Shown one piece after another: positions 55,433 to 63,645 of a stretch of DNA of 64,000 bases. The notes under the pieces are model-generated. The model was not told the DNA's origin, did no database searches, and was given only the letters and a program-made list of their open reading frames with translations. The position numbers were made by a program, and so were the translations under genes. How positions within the stretch are numbered: position 1 is the stretch's first letter; each line of letters begins with the position of its first letter. This DNA comes from DASZTV01 sp035548055 (GTDB lineage: Bacteria; Actinomycetota; Actinomycetes; JAFAQI01): positions 1 to 64,000 of the forward strand of contig DASZTL010000048.1 in the NCBI GenBank assembly GCA_035548055.1. Direction: 5' to 3'.

Positions 55433-56487
55433 TTGAAGTTGAGGAACGCGGCGTAGAAGACGCCGAGGCCGAACGCCACAGCGAGTCCGGCGATGATCCA
55501 GAACCGGACGATCACCGTGTTCTCCGACCAGCCCGCCAGCTCGAAGTGGTGGTGGAACGGCGCCATGTTGAAGACCCGCCGGCCGAAGCCACGGAACGAG
55601 GCGACCTGGATGATCACCGACAGCGTCTCGATGACGAACAGGCCGCCGAGGATCAACAGCAGCAGCTCGGTGCGAGTCGTGATCGCGAGCCCGGCGAGCA
55701 CGCCGCCGATCGCCAGCGAACCGGTGTCACCCATGAAGATTCGCGCCGGTGAGGCGTTCCACCACAGGAACCCGAAACAGGCGCCCATCGCTGCCGCGGC
55801 AATCACTGCGAGATCGAGCGGGTCCCGCACCGAGTAGCACGCACCGGTCGTCGCGCTGACGCAGTTGTTGCCGTACTCCCAGAAAGCGATGACGACGTAC
55901 GAGCCGAACACCATGCACGAGGTGCCGCTGGCCAGCCCGTCGAGCCCGTCGGTGAGGTTCACCCCGTTCGAGGTCGCGGTGACCATCAGGTACGCCCAGA
56001 TGACGAATCCGACGGTGCCGAACGCCCAACCGTAGTCACGCGTGAAAGAGAGGTGCGTCGACGCGGGCGCCAGATGGTGCCGGTTGACGAAGTGCGTCGA
56101 AAGGATTCCGAACACGATCGCGACGATCGCCTGGCCCGAGAACTTCGCGAGCTTGGTGAGGCCGAGGCTGCGCTGCTTGCGGATCTTGATGAGGTCGTCG
56201 ACGAACCCGACCAGGCCGAGCCCGGTCATGAGCAGGAGCACGAGCAGCCCGGACGCGGTGATGCCGCTCAGGAAGACCAGATGCGCGGCGGCGTACCCGA
56301 GCACGGTCGCGGCGATGATGACCGTCCCGCCCATCGTCGGCGTGCCGCGCTTCGTGTGGTGGCTGGTCGGCCCGTCGTCGCGGATCAGCTGGCCGATGCC
56401 GTGCCGCGTGAAGCTGCGGATCGCGAACGGCGTGCCGACCAGCGACACGATCAGGGCGATGAGGGCGGCGACAAATACGTCTCTCAT
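55429..56487 (-). CDS. mraY: Phospho-MurNAc-pentapeptide transferase (lipid I synthase)
   Basis: This is a 352-residue, ten-TM Mg2+ enzyme. The motif SHHTKRGTPTMGGTVI is near residue 45; the catalytic Asp pairs are in LGLVGFVDDLIKI and NLTDGLDGLASG, and MGDTGSLAIGG, WNASPARIFMGD and HHHFELAGW are also present. ATG at 56487 aligns with the family start. It overlaps the stop of a 29-codon ORF by ATGA; a GTG at 56493 is possible but less likely. Confidence 0.95.
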   Translation of the reverse strand: MRDVFVAALIALIVSLVGTPFAIRSFTRHGIGQLIRDDGPTSHHTKRGTPTMGGTVIIAATVLGYAAAHLVFLSGITASGLLVLLLMTGLGLVGFVDDLIKIRKQRSLGLTKLAKFSGQAIVAIVFGILSTHFVNRHHLAPASTHLSFTRDYGWAFGTVGFVIWAYLMVTATSNGVNLTDGLDGLASGTSCMVFGSYVVIAFWEYGNNCVSATTGACYSVRDPLDLAVIAAAAMGACFGFLWWNASPARIFMGDTGSLAIGGVLAGLAITTRTELLLLILGGLFVIETLSVIIQVASFRGFGRRVFNMAPFHHHFELAGWSENTVIVRFWIIAGLAVAFGLGVFYAAFLNFK

Positions 56488-56573
56488 CCGCACGCCCCGT
56501 TGGGGCGCGCGGATGCAGAGCCCGCGATGTCAATGGAGCGAGCCACCTTCGCTTCGCTTCGGTACTCGCTCAT
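56484..56573 (-). CDS. 29-codon ORF linking murF and mraY (possible leader peptide)
   Basis: An ORF of 29 codons starts with ATG inside the murF stop (ATGA, 56570-56573) and ends with a TGA inside the mraY start (ATGA, 56484-56487). It exactly fills the gap between the two genes. The peptide is polar, begins MSEYRSEAKVARSIDIAG and ends PNGACG; no TM or known motif is visible. The junction pattern is that of translational coupling, so the peptide may exist mainly to carry ribosomes into mraY. Whether it is made is unknown. Confidence 0.5.
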   Translation of the reverse strand: MSEYRSEAKVARSIDIAGSASARPNGACG

Positions 56574-57958
56574 GCGGGCTCCCCCACCAGCGACTCGGCG
56601 ACGCGCCAGAGCTGCAGGGCGTTCGACGCCTTCACCAGCACGACGTCCTCGGGTGCTGCTGCGGTGCCAACAGCGGTAACCGCCTCCTCGACCGTCTCCA
56701 CCGCCATGCAGCTCCCTGCCCAGCCCGACACCGACTTCGCGCCGGCGCAGATCTCCCCCACGCTCTCGCCGACCACGACCAGATGATCCACGCCGAGCTC
56801 GGCTACAGCCTGACCGATGGCATGGTGCAGCGTGTCGGACGACGCGCCGAGCTCGCGCATCTCACCGAGAACCGCCCAGGACCGGCCGGCGCGCGGCGCG
56901 GACAGCCGCACCAGCGCCTCGAGCGCCGCCCGGACCGATTCCGGGTTCGCGTTGTAGGCGTCGTCGACCACGAGCAGTCCGTCGGCGCGATGACCGACCG
57001 CCATCCGGTGCGGACTCTGCGCAGTCGCCCCCTCGAGCGCCGCGACGACCGCCGCCAGCGGCATCCCGACCTCGAGGCCGACCGCAGCTGCCGCCGCGGC
57101 GTTTCCCGCCTGGTGCCGGCCGTGTACCGCGAGCGCGACCTCTGCCGAACCCGCCGGAGTCACCAGCCGGAACCGCGCATGCGCCTCGTCGTCCTCAGTC
57201 ACGCCCTCGATCCGTACGTCGGCTCCGCCGGCCTCGCCGTACGTCACTACCCGTGCGGAGGTGCGACCCGCCATGCCCGCCACCAGTGGATCGTCGAGAT
57301 TCAGGATCGCGACACCGGTCGTGGGCAGCGCCTCGACCAGCTCACCCTTCGCCATGGCAATCGCCTCACGGCTGCCGAACTCACCGAGATGGGCCTGGCC
57401 GACGTTGAGGACGACGGCCATCTTGGGCGGCGCGATGCCGGCTAGATAGCTGATGTGGCCGACGCCACGGGCGCTGTACTCGAGCACGAGGTGACGGGTC
57501 GCCGCTTCGACCTGCAGCACGGTGAGCGGCAGGCCGATCTCGTTGTTGAACGATCCGCGCGCCGCGACGGTCGCGCCGTCTGCCCGCAGCACGGACGCGA
57601 TGAGGTCCTTGGTCGACGTCTTGCCGGACGACCCCGTCACGCCGCACACGTTGACCGCCGGCGTCCGGCGCAACAGCCCCCCGGCGAGGAAGCCGAGTGC
57701 TTTCTCGACATCGTCAACGACGACGGCGGGCTCCCCGACCGGGTTCGACGTCAAGGCGAGTACCGCACCGCGACGGATGGCGTCGCCGATGAACCGCGCG
57801 CCGTCGACGTGCTCACCAGGCAGGGCAACGAACATGCTGCCGGCTGCGGCCTCGCGGGAGTCGATCACCACCGGTCCGCGGACGATCGTCGCCGCGTCGA
57901 CGCCGTCCAGCCTGCCGCCGGTCAGTGCCGCCACGTCATCGGCACGCATCGGAATCAC
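56570..57958 (-). CDS. murF: UDP-MurNAc-tripeptide-D-Ala-D-Ala ligase
   Basis: This is a 462-residue Mur ligase. An N-terminal UDP-binding domain (DSREAAAGSMFVALPGEHVDG) is followed by the ATP loop VTGSSGKTSTKDLIA. EIGLPLTVL, GVGHISYLAGIAPPKMAVV and DDAYNANPESVRAAL follow. It starts with GTG in a GTGA overlap with murE; the ATG at 57949 is a second option. It ends in an ATGA overlap with the small ORF before mraY. Confidence 0.95.
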   Translation of the reverse strand: MIPMRADDVAALTGGRLDGVDAATIVRGPVVIDSREAAAGSMFVALPGEHVDGARFIGDAIRRGAVLALTSNPVGEPAVVVDDVEKALGFLAGGLLRRTPAVNVCGVTGSSGKTSTKDLIASVLRADGATVAARGSFNNEIGLPLTVLQVEAATRHLVLEYSARGVGHISYLAGIAPPKMAVVLNVGQAHLGEFGSREAIAMAKGELVEALPTTGVAILNLDDPLVAGMAGRTSARVVTYGEAGGADVRIEGVTEDDEAHARFRLVTPAGSAEVALAVHGRHQAGNAAAAAAVGLEVGMPLAAVVAALEGATAQSPHRMAVGHRADGLLVVDDAYNANPESVRAALEALVRLSAPRAGRSWAVLGEMRELGASSDTLHHAIGQAVAELGVDHLVVVGESVGEICAGAKSVSGWAGSCMAVETVEEAVTAVGTAAAPEDVVLVKASNALQLWRVAESLVGEPA

Positions 57959-59499
57959 GGCGCGGTCCCCATGCGAGTCGCGATCGCGTCACGCAACACG
58001 ACGCGATCGTCGAACGGCACGACTACTCCTGCGGTCTCCTGACCGAGCTCGTGGCCCTTGCCGGCGACGACGAGCACGTCACCCGCGCGAGCCATGCCTA
58101 CCGCCGCCTCGATCGCCCTCGTCCGGTCGGGCTCGACGAGGACCCGCGAACCCGGCGGCACATCGCGCTGCATCGCGGCAAGGATCTCAGCCGGGTCCTC
58201 GGAGCGCGGATTGTCGTTCGTGAAGACCGAGAAGTCGGCATGCAACGCGGCCGCTTGACCCATCAGCGGACGCTTCTGTCGATCACGGTCACCGCCACAG
58301 CCGAGCACGACCAGCACCCGAGCGCCCGGGTCGGCGATCGCCCGTGCGTCCGCGAGGACGGCCGCGACGGCGTCGGGAGTGTGCGCGTAGTCCACAAGTG
58401 CGACGAATGGCTGACCGGCGTCGATGCGCTCGAGCCGGCCCGGAACGTCGGCGAGGCCTGCGACTCCCGCGAGTGCGGCTTGGTCGTCGATACCCGCGGC
58501 TACGAGGACGAGGTAGGCGAGGGCCGCGTTCGCCAGGTTGACCCGCCCGAGCAGGCTGCAGCCGACGACGACGTCTTGACCGTCGCTTCGCGCCAGGCGC
58601 ACCGATCCGCGAGACGCCGCCGTCGCCGGGACCTCCTCGATGCGCGCCCAGTCGACGTTGCTCGCGGTGCCGGTCGTGGTGATCGGCACCGTCGCTTCGA
58701 GCACCAGCCGCTCGCCCCAGCGGTCCTCGACGCACACGACTCCTCGCTGCGAGTGGGCGGGCGTGAACAGCTGCGCCTTGGCGTTGAAGTAGTCGTCCAT
58801 GTCGCAATGGAAGTCGAGGTGGTCCTGTGACAGGTTCGTGAACGCCGCGACATCGAACACGACACCGTCGACCCGGCCGAGCGCGAGGGCATGGCTCGAC
58901 ACCTCCATCGCGACGGCGTCCGCCCCGCGCTCCTTCATCACAGCCAGCAGGGCGTGCAGGTCCGTGGCCTCCGGAGTCGTCCGCGCACTGGGCAGGACCT
59001 CGGCGCCGACCCGCGTCTCGATGGTCCCCACCAGCCCGGTGGTGCGGCCGGCCGCCCGAAGGCCGGCGTCGATGAGGTACGCCGTTGTCGTCTTGCCGTT
59101 GGTGCCGGTGACACCGAAGATCGTCATTGCGGTCGCCGGATCGCCATATGTCCAAGCCGCGGCGCTTCCCATGGCAAGCCGCGGGTCGTCGACCACGACG
59201 ATCGCCGTGATTCCGGCGTCGCGCGCCGCCGCGACAGATGCCGGGTCGGTCAGCACTGCCACCGCCCCAGCGGCCACGGCCTGCTCGACATGAGCGATGC
59301 CGTGGGTGTGCGCTCCGGCTCGAGCGACGTAGAGATCGCCGGCAACCACCGAGCGCGAGTCGTGAGTGATGCCGGTCACCGTGACCGAGCCGTCGCCGTC
59401 GAGGTGCACCGGAGACAGGCCGTCACCACGAAGCCGGTCGAGCAGGTGGGTAACCAGTTTCGGCGCCACCGCCGACGGTCGGACGGGGAGATCGGACAT
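57955..59499 (-). CDS. murE: UDP-MurNAc-tripeptide synthetase (meso-DAP adding)
   Basis: This is a 514-residue Mur ligase. Motifs are ITHDSRSVVAGDLYVA, FGVTGTNGKTTTAYLI, TNLSQDHLDFHCDMDDYFNAK and DYAHTPDAVAAVL. The substrate motif TNDNPRSEDP (DNPR) marks meso-diaminopimelate rather than lysine. ATG at 59499 lies 20 bp after ftsI; the same frame continues upstream within ftsI but without family similarity. Confidence 0.95.
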   Translation of the reverse strand: MSDLPVRPSAVAPKLVTHLLDRLRGDGLSPVHLDGDGSVTVTGITHDSRSVVAGDLYVARAGAHTHGIAHVEQAVAAGAVAVLTDPASVAAARDAGITAIVVVDDPRLAMGSAAAWTYGDPATAMTIFGVTGTNGKTTTAYLIDAGLRAAGRTTGLVGTIETRVGAEVLPSARTTPEATDLHALLAVMKERGADAVAMEVSSHALALGRVDGVVFDVAAFTNLSQDHLDFHCDMDDYFNAKAQLFTPAHSQRGVVCVEDRWGERLVLEATVPITTTGTASNVDWARIEEVPATAASRGSVRLARSDGQDVVVGCSLLGRVNLANAALAYLVLVAAGIDDQAALAGVAGLADVPGRLERIDAGQPFVALVDYAHTPDAVAAVLADARAIADPGARVLVVLGCGGDRDRQKRPLMGQAAALHADFSVFTNDNPRSEDPAEILAAMQRDVPPGSRVLVEPDRTRAIEAAVGMARAGDVLVVAGKGHELGQETAGVVVPFDDRVVLRDAIATRMGTAP

Positions 59500-59519
59500 T
59501 GCCGGGGACGCTACCCGGC

Positions 59520-61319
59520 TTACCAGGTGAGCTTCGCCTTGGCAGGCTTGGTGAAGGTCGGGGGGATGTGGAGGGTTCGAAGCGCAAAGGACATCACGGT
59601 CTTGAACACCGGTGCGGCGACGAGACCACCGAAATAGCCGCGAACCGGTCGTTCGAGAACCACCTCGCACACCAGCTTCGGATCGTCGGCGGGCACCATG
59701 CCGACGAAGCTCGCGTCATACCCCGCGCCGCTGTAGCCGCCGTGACCGTTGGAGCGGTTCGCGGTACCGGTCTTGCCGGCGATCCGGTAGCCGGGGATTC
59801 GGGCGGCGGGAGCGGTTCCTTCGTCCGTCGTGACGGACTCCAGGATGCGGCGCACCTTGGCTGCGACGTCCGCACTGATCACCTGGCGACGGGCGGGCGC
59901 GGAGGCCCGCTTGAACTCGCCGTTGTTGCCGACGGTTCCCTCGACGATGTTCGGCGTGACCCGCACGCCGTTGTTCGCGATCGTGGAGTACAGGCTCGCC
60001 ACCTGCATGGCCGTCACGCTGAGGCCCTGACCGAACGCGAGAGTTGGCAATGTCGTTGCCGACCATTGATCGACCGGGAGCAGCACGCCCGCGCTCTCGC
60101 CGGGCAGCCCGATCCCGGTCGCCTGACCGAAGCCGAAAGCGCGCAGGTAGTCGTAGAGGCGCTGCTCGCCAAGCCGCTTGGCGACCTGAATCGCGCCGAT
60201 GTTGCTGGAGTACGCGAGGACACCGGTCAGCGTGAGGTGCTCCGTGCCGTGGTTCTCGGCGTCATGGAAGGTGCTGCCGCCGTACTGGAACGTGTTGGGA
60301 ATCACGAACTTCGATCTCGGCGTGACCAGACCGTTTTGCAGCGCGGCCGACACCGTCACCGACTTGATGACGCTGCCCGGCTCATAGACGTCGCTGACCG
60401 CCGGATCGCCGAGATCCGCGGCACTGGCCTTGCTGAGGTCGTTGGGGTCGAATCCCGGCGCGACGGCCAGCGCGAGGACCTGACCGTTGCGAGGGTTCAT
60501 CACGATGACCGTGCCGGACAGCGCGTGGGTGGCCTTCACCTGTGCGGTGATCGCCTGCTGCGCTTCGTACTGGATGTCGCGCTGCAGCGTCAGGCGCAGC
60601 CCTTCACCGGCTTTCGCCGCGGTTGCGATGTCCTGACCGTCGGGAATCGGCGCGCCGTTGGCACCCACCTCGTAGTGCGCGACGCCGTTACGGCCGGCGA
60701 GCTGGCGCTGGTAGGACAGCTCCAGCCCGCCAAGCCCTTGACCGGACGCCCCGACGAAGCCCACGACGTTCGATGCGAGCGCACCGTCTGGGTAGATCCG
60801 CCGGCTCGAGTCCGGCGTCGAGATGCCGGCCAGGTTGAGCGCGTCGACCGCATCGCCCTCTGACGGCGGCACCGCTGCCGCCAGCCGGGCGTACTGGCCC
60901 GGACCGGACAGCTGCGCCTCGAGTGTGTCGCGCTTCATCTGCAACACCGGTGCCAGCGCGTCGGCGACCTTTGCCGGGTCCGTGATCACACTCGGGTCCG
61001 CCACGATGTCGCGCGCGTCGACGGTCTCCGCCAGCGGGTGCCCGTTGCGGTCGGTGATCGCGCCGCGGGTCGCCGTGAGGGTCACGGTGTGCAGCCGCTG
61101 GTGGGCCGCGGCGGCTGCGTATGTCGCCCGGTCGACGCCCTGCAGCTGGACGAGCCGCGCGGCGATGAGCGACATCAGCATGAGCGTCACGAGCAACACC
61201 GCCGACAGCCGACGACGCGTGCTCGGCGCGCGACGGCGCGAACGTGCTGCGGGACGAGGTGCGGGACGAGGTGCGGGGCGGCGCTGCGGCGGACGGGCTG
61301 GGGTTCGCGTCGTCGTCAC
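59520..61319 (-). CDS. ftsI: Septal transpeptidase FtsI (PBP2b/PBP3 class)
   Basis: This is a 599-residue class B penicillin-binding protein. The cytoplasmic N terminus is Pro/Arg-rich, and one TM helix lies at about 38-60 (LSAVLLVTLMLMSLIAARLV). The pedestal domain begins TRGAITDRNGHPLAETV. The catalytic Ser is in EPGSVIKS (SxxK), the SxN motif is YSSNIG and the third motif is GKTGTANR. It ends without PASTA domains. The GTG start overlaps ftsL by GTGA. It works with FtsW and FtsL at the septum. Confidence 0.96.
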   Translation of the reverse strand: MTTTRTPARPPQRRPAPRPAPRPAARSRRRAPSTRRRLSAVLLVTLMLMSLIAARLVQLQGVDRATYAAAAAHQRLHTVTLTATRGAITDRNGHPLAETVDARDIVADPSVITDPAKVADALAPVLQMKRDTLEAQLSGPGQYARLAAAVPPSEGDAVDALNLAGISTPDSSRRIYPDGALASNVVGFVGASGQGLGGLELSYQRQLAGRNGVAHYEVGANGAPIPDGQDIATAAKAGEGLRLTLQRDIQYEAQQAITAQVKATHALSGTVIVMNPRNGQVLALAVAPGFDPNDLSKASAADLGDPAVSDVYEPGSVIKSVTVSAALQNGLVTPRSKFVIPNTFQYGGSTFHDAENHGTEHLTLTGVLAYSSNIGAIQVAKRLGEQRLYDYLRAFGFGQATGIGLPGESAGVLLPVDQWSATTLPTLAFGQGLSVTAMQVASLYSTIANNGVRVTPNIVEGTVGNNGEFKRASAPARRQVISADVAAKVRRILESVTTDEGTAPAARIPGYRIAGKTGTANRSNGHGGYSGAGYDASFVGMVPADDPKLVCEVVLERPVRGYFGGLVAAPVFKTVMSFALRTLHIPPTFTKPAKAKLTW

Positions 61320-61912
61320 TGGTGCGCTGCCTCGTGGTGGTGCGGGTGCGTGGTGGTCTGGGTTTGCGTGGTCTGGGTTTGCGTGCTCTGCGTCTGCTGC
61401 GTCTTCGGCTGCGTCGCGCCGGTGTTCGCGGCGGCCGAGCTGGCGCGCGTTGCCTTCGCGTCCGCCGGCTTGGTCGCCGTAGTGGTGGTCGGCGTGATGA
61501 CGGCCGCGATCGCGGCCGGACTGTTCGCCGCGACCTCGTGCGCAATGATCCGGCCGTTGGGCCGCTGGTGGTAGCCGATGACTACCGATGGCACCATGCC
61601 GAGGGCCTTTGCGCGCTGGCGCAACGCCGCCGGAGCGGAGTCGAGCTGAACTTGCTGTTCGAGGCGCTGCTCGGAATCCGTCAGGTTCGCGAGCTTCTGC
61701 TGCAGCGAGGTCTGGTGGAACGCGTCCTGCGCCGCGAGGGTGTGCAGCATCAGCAACGACAGCAGTCCGGACAGCAGCAGCCCGCCGACCAGGAGCACGA
61801 ACGGCGTACGACCGACAACCCGTTGCGGCGCAACGACAACCAGCCGTGGACGCGCCTTGACGGCACCGCCGGCACGAACCGGCAGCGCCTTGCGGGCGGC
61901 AGCAGTGGTCAT
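61316..61912 (-). CDS. ftsL: FtsL-like septum protein with long Thr/Gln-rich tail
   Basis: This is a 198-residue bitopic protein. It has a basic cytoplasmic part (1-35), a TM helix at about 37-58 (PFVLLVGGLLLSGLLSLLML), and then a short coiled coil (FHQTSLQQKLANLTDSEQRLEQQVQ) and GMVPSVVIGYH. The last ~65 residues are low-complexity Thr/Gln/Ala ending in HPHHHEAAHQ, outside the cell. Typical FtsL is about 90-130 residues. Position between rsmH and ftsI supports the identity. The tail is unusual, and its FtsQ partner is missing from the cluster. Confidence 0.88.
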   Translation of the reverse strand: MTTAAARKALPVRAGGAVKARPRLVVVAPQRVVGRTPFVLLVGGLLLSGLLSLLMLHTLAAQDAFHQTSLQQKLANLTDSEQRLEQQVQLDSAPAALRQRAKALGMVPSVVIGYHQRPNGRIIAHEVAANSPAAIAAVITPTTTTATKPADAKATRASSAAANTGATQPKTQQTQSTQTQTTQTQTTTHPHHHEAAHQ

Positions 61913-62868
61913 GCGGCCGCCCTCACCCGCTCGACCGCGCGCAACCGCACCGACGCGGCCCGCGGGTTCGCGGCGATCTCCGCCTCGGAGGCTTGCTCAG
62001 CACCTCGCGTGAGCAGCTTCAGCTGCGGCAGGTCATGTTCTGGGATGACCGGCAGGTCGACCGGCGTGGTGACGGTCGAGCCGGCCGCGAAGGCACGCTT
62101 GACGATGCGGTCCTCGAGCGACTGGTAGGCCAGGACGACGAGCCGGCCACCGACTCGCAGCGCCGTTATGGCCGCCGGCAGCGCACGCTCGAGCACGCCG
62201 AGCTCGTCGTTCACCTCGATGCGCAATGCCTGGAACGTGCGCTTCGCGGGATGTCCACCGGTACGACGCGTCGCGGCTGGGACGGCGTCTCGCACCAGCT
62301 CGGCAAGTCGTGCCGACGAGGTGACCGGCCCGGACTGGCGTTCCCGGACGATTGCCTCGGCGATCCGTCGGGCGAACCGCTCCTCGCCGTACTCCCGAAG
62401 GACGCGCGTGAGGTCCGCGGCGGAGTACTCGTTGACGACGTCGGCGGCCGACCGACCGCGGGTCGGGTCCATGCGCATGTCGAGAGCGGTGTCTCGCGAG
62501 TAGGCGAAGCCGCGCTCGTCATCGTCGAGCTGCATCGACGAGACGCCGAGGTCGAACAGGACGCCGTCGACGTGGTCGACGCCGGCCGCTTCGAGGATCT
62601 GCGGCAACGTGTCGTACACGCCGTGCACCAGCTGCACGCGGTCGCGATGCGAAGCGAGCCGCTTCTCGCTGTGGGCGAGCGCGTTGGGATCGCGGTCGAT
62701 GCCGATCATGTGCAGCGCGGGATGCCGCTCCAGCAGCGCCTCGGTATGTCCGCCGAGCCCGAGCGTGGCGTCGACGACGACGGCCCCCGCGGCACCCGCC
62801 ACCGGCTCGAGCAGCTCGAGCACCCGGTCGAGCAGCACCGGTACGTGAGCGGAGTCGGGGCCTGACAT
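61909..62868 (-). CDS. rsmH: 16S rRNA (cytosine1402-N4)-methyltransferase
   Basis: This 319-residue SAM-dependent methyltransferase begins HVPVLLDRVLELL, then VVDATLGLGGHTEALL (SAM loop), GIDRDPNAL, and GVLFDLGVSSMQLDDDERGFAYSRDTALDMRMD. It ends with the typical ANPRAASVRLRAVERV. AAAGGA lies 4 nt before ATG 62868; the frame continues upstream into the non-coding dyad. Standard second gene of the dcw cluster. Confidence 0.96.
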   Translation of the reverse strand: MSGPDSAHVPVLLDRVLELLEPVAGAAGAVVVDATLGLGGHTEALLERHPALHMIGIDRDPNALAHSEKRLASHRDRVQLVHGVYDTLPQILEAAGVDHVDGVLFDLGVSSMQLDDDERGFAYSRDTALDMRMDPTRGRSAADVVNEYSAADLTRVLREYGEERFARRIAEAIVRERQSGPVTSSARLAELVRDAVPAATRRTGGHPAKRTFQALRIEVNDELGVLERALPAAITALRVGGRLVVLAYQSLEDRIVKRAFAAGSTVTTPVDLPVIPEHDLPQLKLLTRGAEQASEAEIAANPRAASVRLRAVERVRAAA

Positions 62869-62913
62869 GACGTCCTTTCGCGGCGGGTGGCGGTCTCGGG
62901 TCTGGGGACGTCG

Positions 62914-62995
62914 GTGTGTGGCCTGGTCCCCGCCGTCGACGCCTGAGACCGGGGAAGTGATCTCAGGGGCCGTCGACGGAGGCCACGACACACAC
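62914..62995. promoter_or_regulatory. Long imperfect dyad between mraZ and rsmH
   Basis: Left arm pieces GTGTGTGGCCT, CCGTCGACG, CCTGAGA (62914-62947) pair in order with TCTCAGG, CGTCGACGG, AGGCCAC and ACACAC (62961-62995). The apex loop is about 13 nt. The RNA would form one long interrupted hairpin in the 151-bp mraZ-rsmH gap. There is no U-run. An attenuator, RNase site or protein site are all possible. Confidence 0.5.
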
Positions 62996-63019
62996 CGCGG
63001 GGAATCGCGGCGCGGGGCA

Positions 63020-63451
63020 CTAGAACAGGCCGGGCACCTCCCGTTCCGACAGCGAGGAGTAGGCCTCGCGCTGGCTGGAGTGGTAGTCGCGCCAGACCGG
63101 CTCGTCCCAGATCTCGAGGTAGCTGTTCAGTCCGACGACGGCGACCTCGCGGGTCAGCCCGGCGTACTCGCGCAGCGACTGCGGGACGGTGACCCGCCCC
63201 TGGCGGTCCGGCACCTCGTCGTGGGCGTCGCCGAAGGCCATCCGGTGGAAGTCGCGTGTCTCACGCAGCGCCATCGGCGCCTCGCGTGCCCGCTCCGTCA
63301 CCCGAACCCACTCAGCCATCGGGAAGACCCGCAGGCAACGTTCCTGGCCGGGCGCGATCACCAGGCCCGCCGAGAGCTCGTCACGGAACTTGGCCGGCAG
63401 GAAGAGCCGGCCCTTCTCGTCGAGGCGGGGGGTGAAGGTGCCAAGGAACAC
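63020..63451 (-). CDS. mraZ: MraZ transcriptional regulator
   Basis: This 143-residue protein is made of two SpoVT/AbrB-like swapped-hairpin domains: FTPRLDEKGRLFLPAKFRDEL and DEVPDRQGRVTVPQSLREYAGL. It is a DNA-binding repressor of the dcw operon in several bacteria. GTG start with GGAGG 6 nt upstream. Three 10-bp direct repeats upstream are likely its own sites. Confidence 0.96.
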   Translation of the reverse strand: MFLGTFTPRLDEKGRLFLPAKFRDELSAGLVIAPGQERCLRVFPMAEWVRVTERAREAPMALRETRDFHRMAFGDAHDEVPDRQGRVTVPQSLREYAGLTREVAVVGLNSYLEIWDEPVWRDYHSSQREAYSSLSEREVPGLF

Positions 63452-63492
63452 GCTCCACCTCCCCGTCGCGACCTATCTCCATCTGCGGGTGA

Positions 63493-63549
63493 ACGCCCCA
63501 CAACGCTCCCCATAGCGCACCACGCTACTCCCCTTTGCTCCTCTGTCAA
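63493..63549 (-). promoter_or_regulatory. dcw promoter with MraZ-box repeats
   Basis: Read on the minus strand, three contiguous 10-bp repeats TGGTGCGCTA, TGGGGAGCGT, TGTGGGGCGT (63522-63493) match the TGGGN-type spaced repeats bound by MraZ. Upstream lies TTGACA (63549-63544), 16 bp, TAGCGT (63527-63522) as a candidate promoter. The repeats begin at the -10, so binding would block or hinder transcription. Autoregulation is inferred from known MraZ systems. Confidence 0.65.
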
Positions 63550-63645
63550 CCACATCAGCCTCAATTTGCTCCACTCGGCGCCCACCGGCGCTGTGCCACA
63601 CTTGGCGCTCAGAACTGGGGTCGTTGAGCAAGGAGGGGTCGCGCG

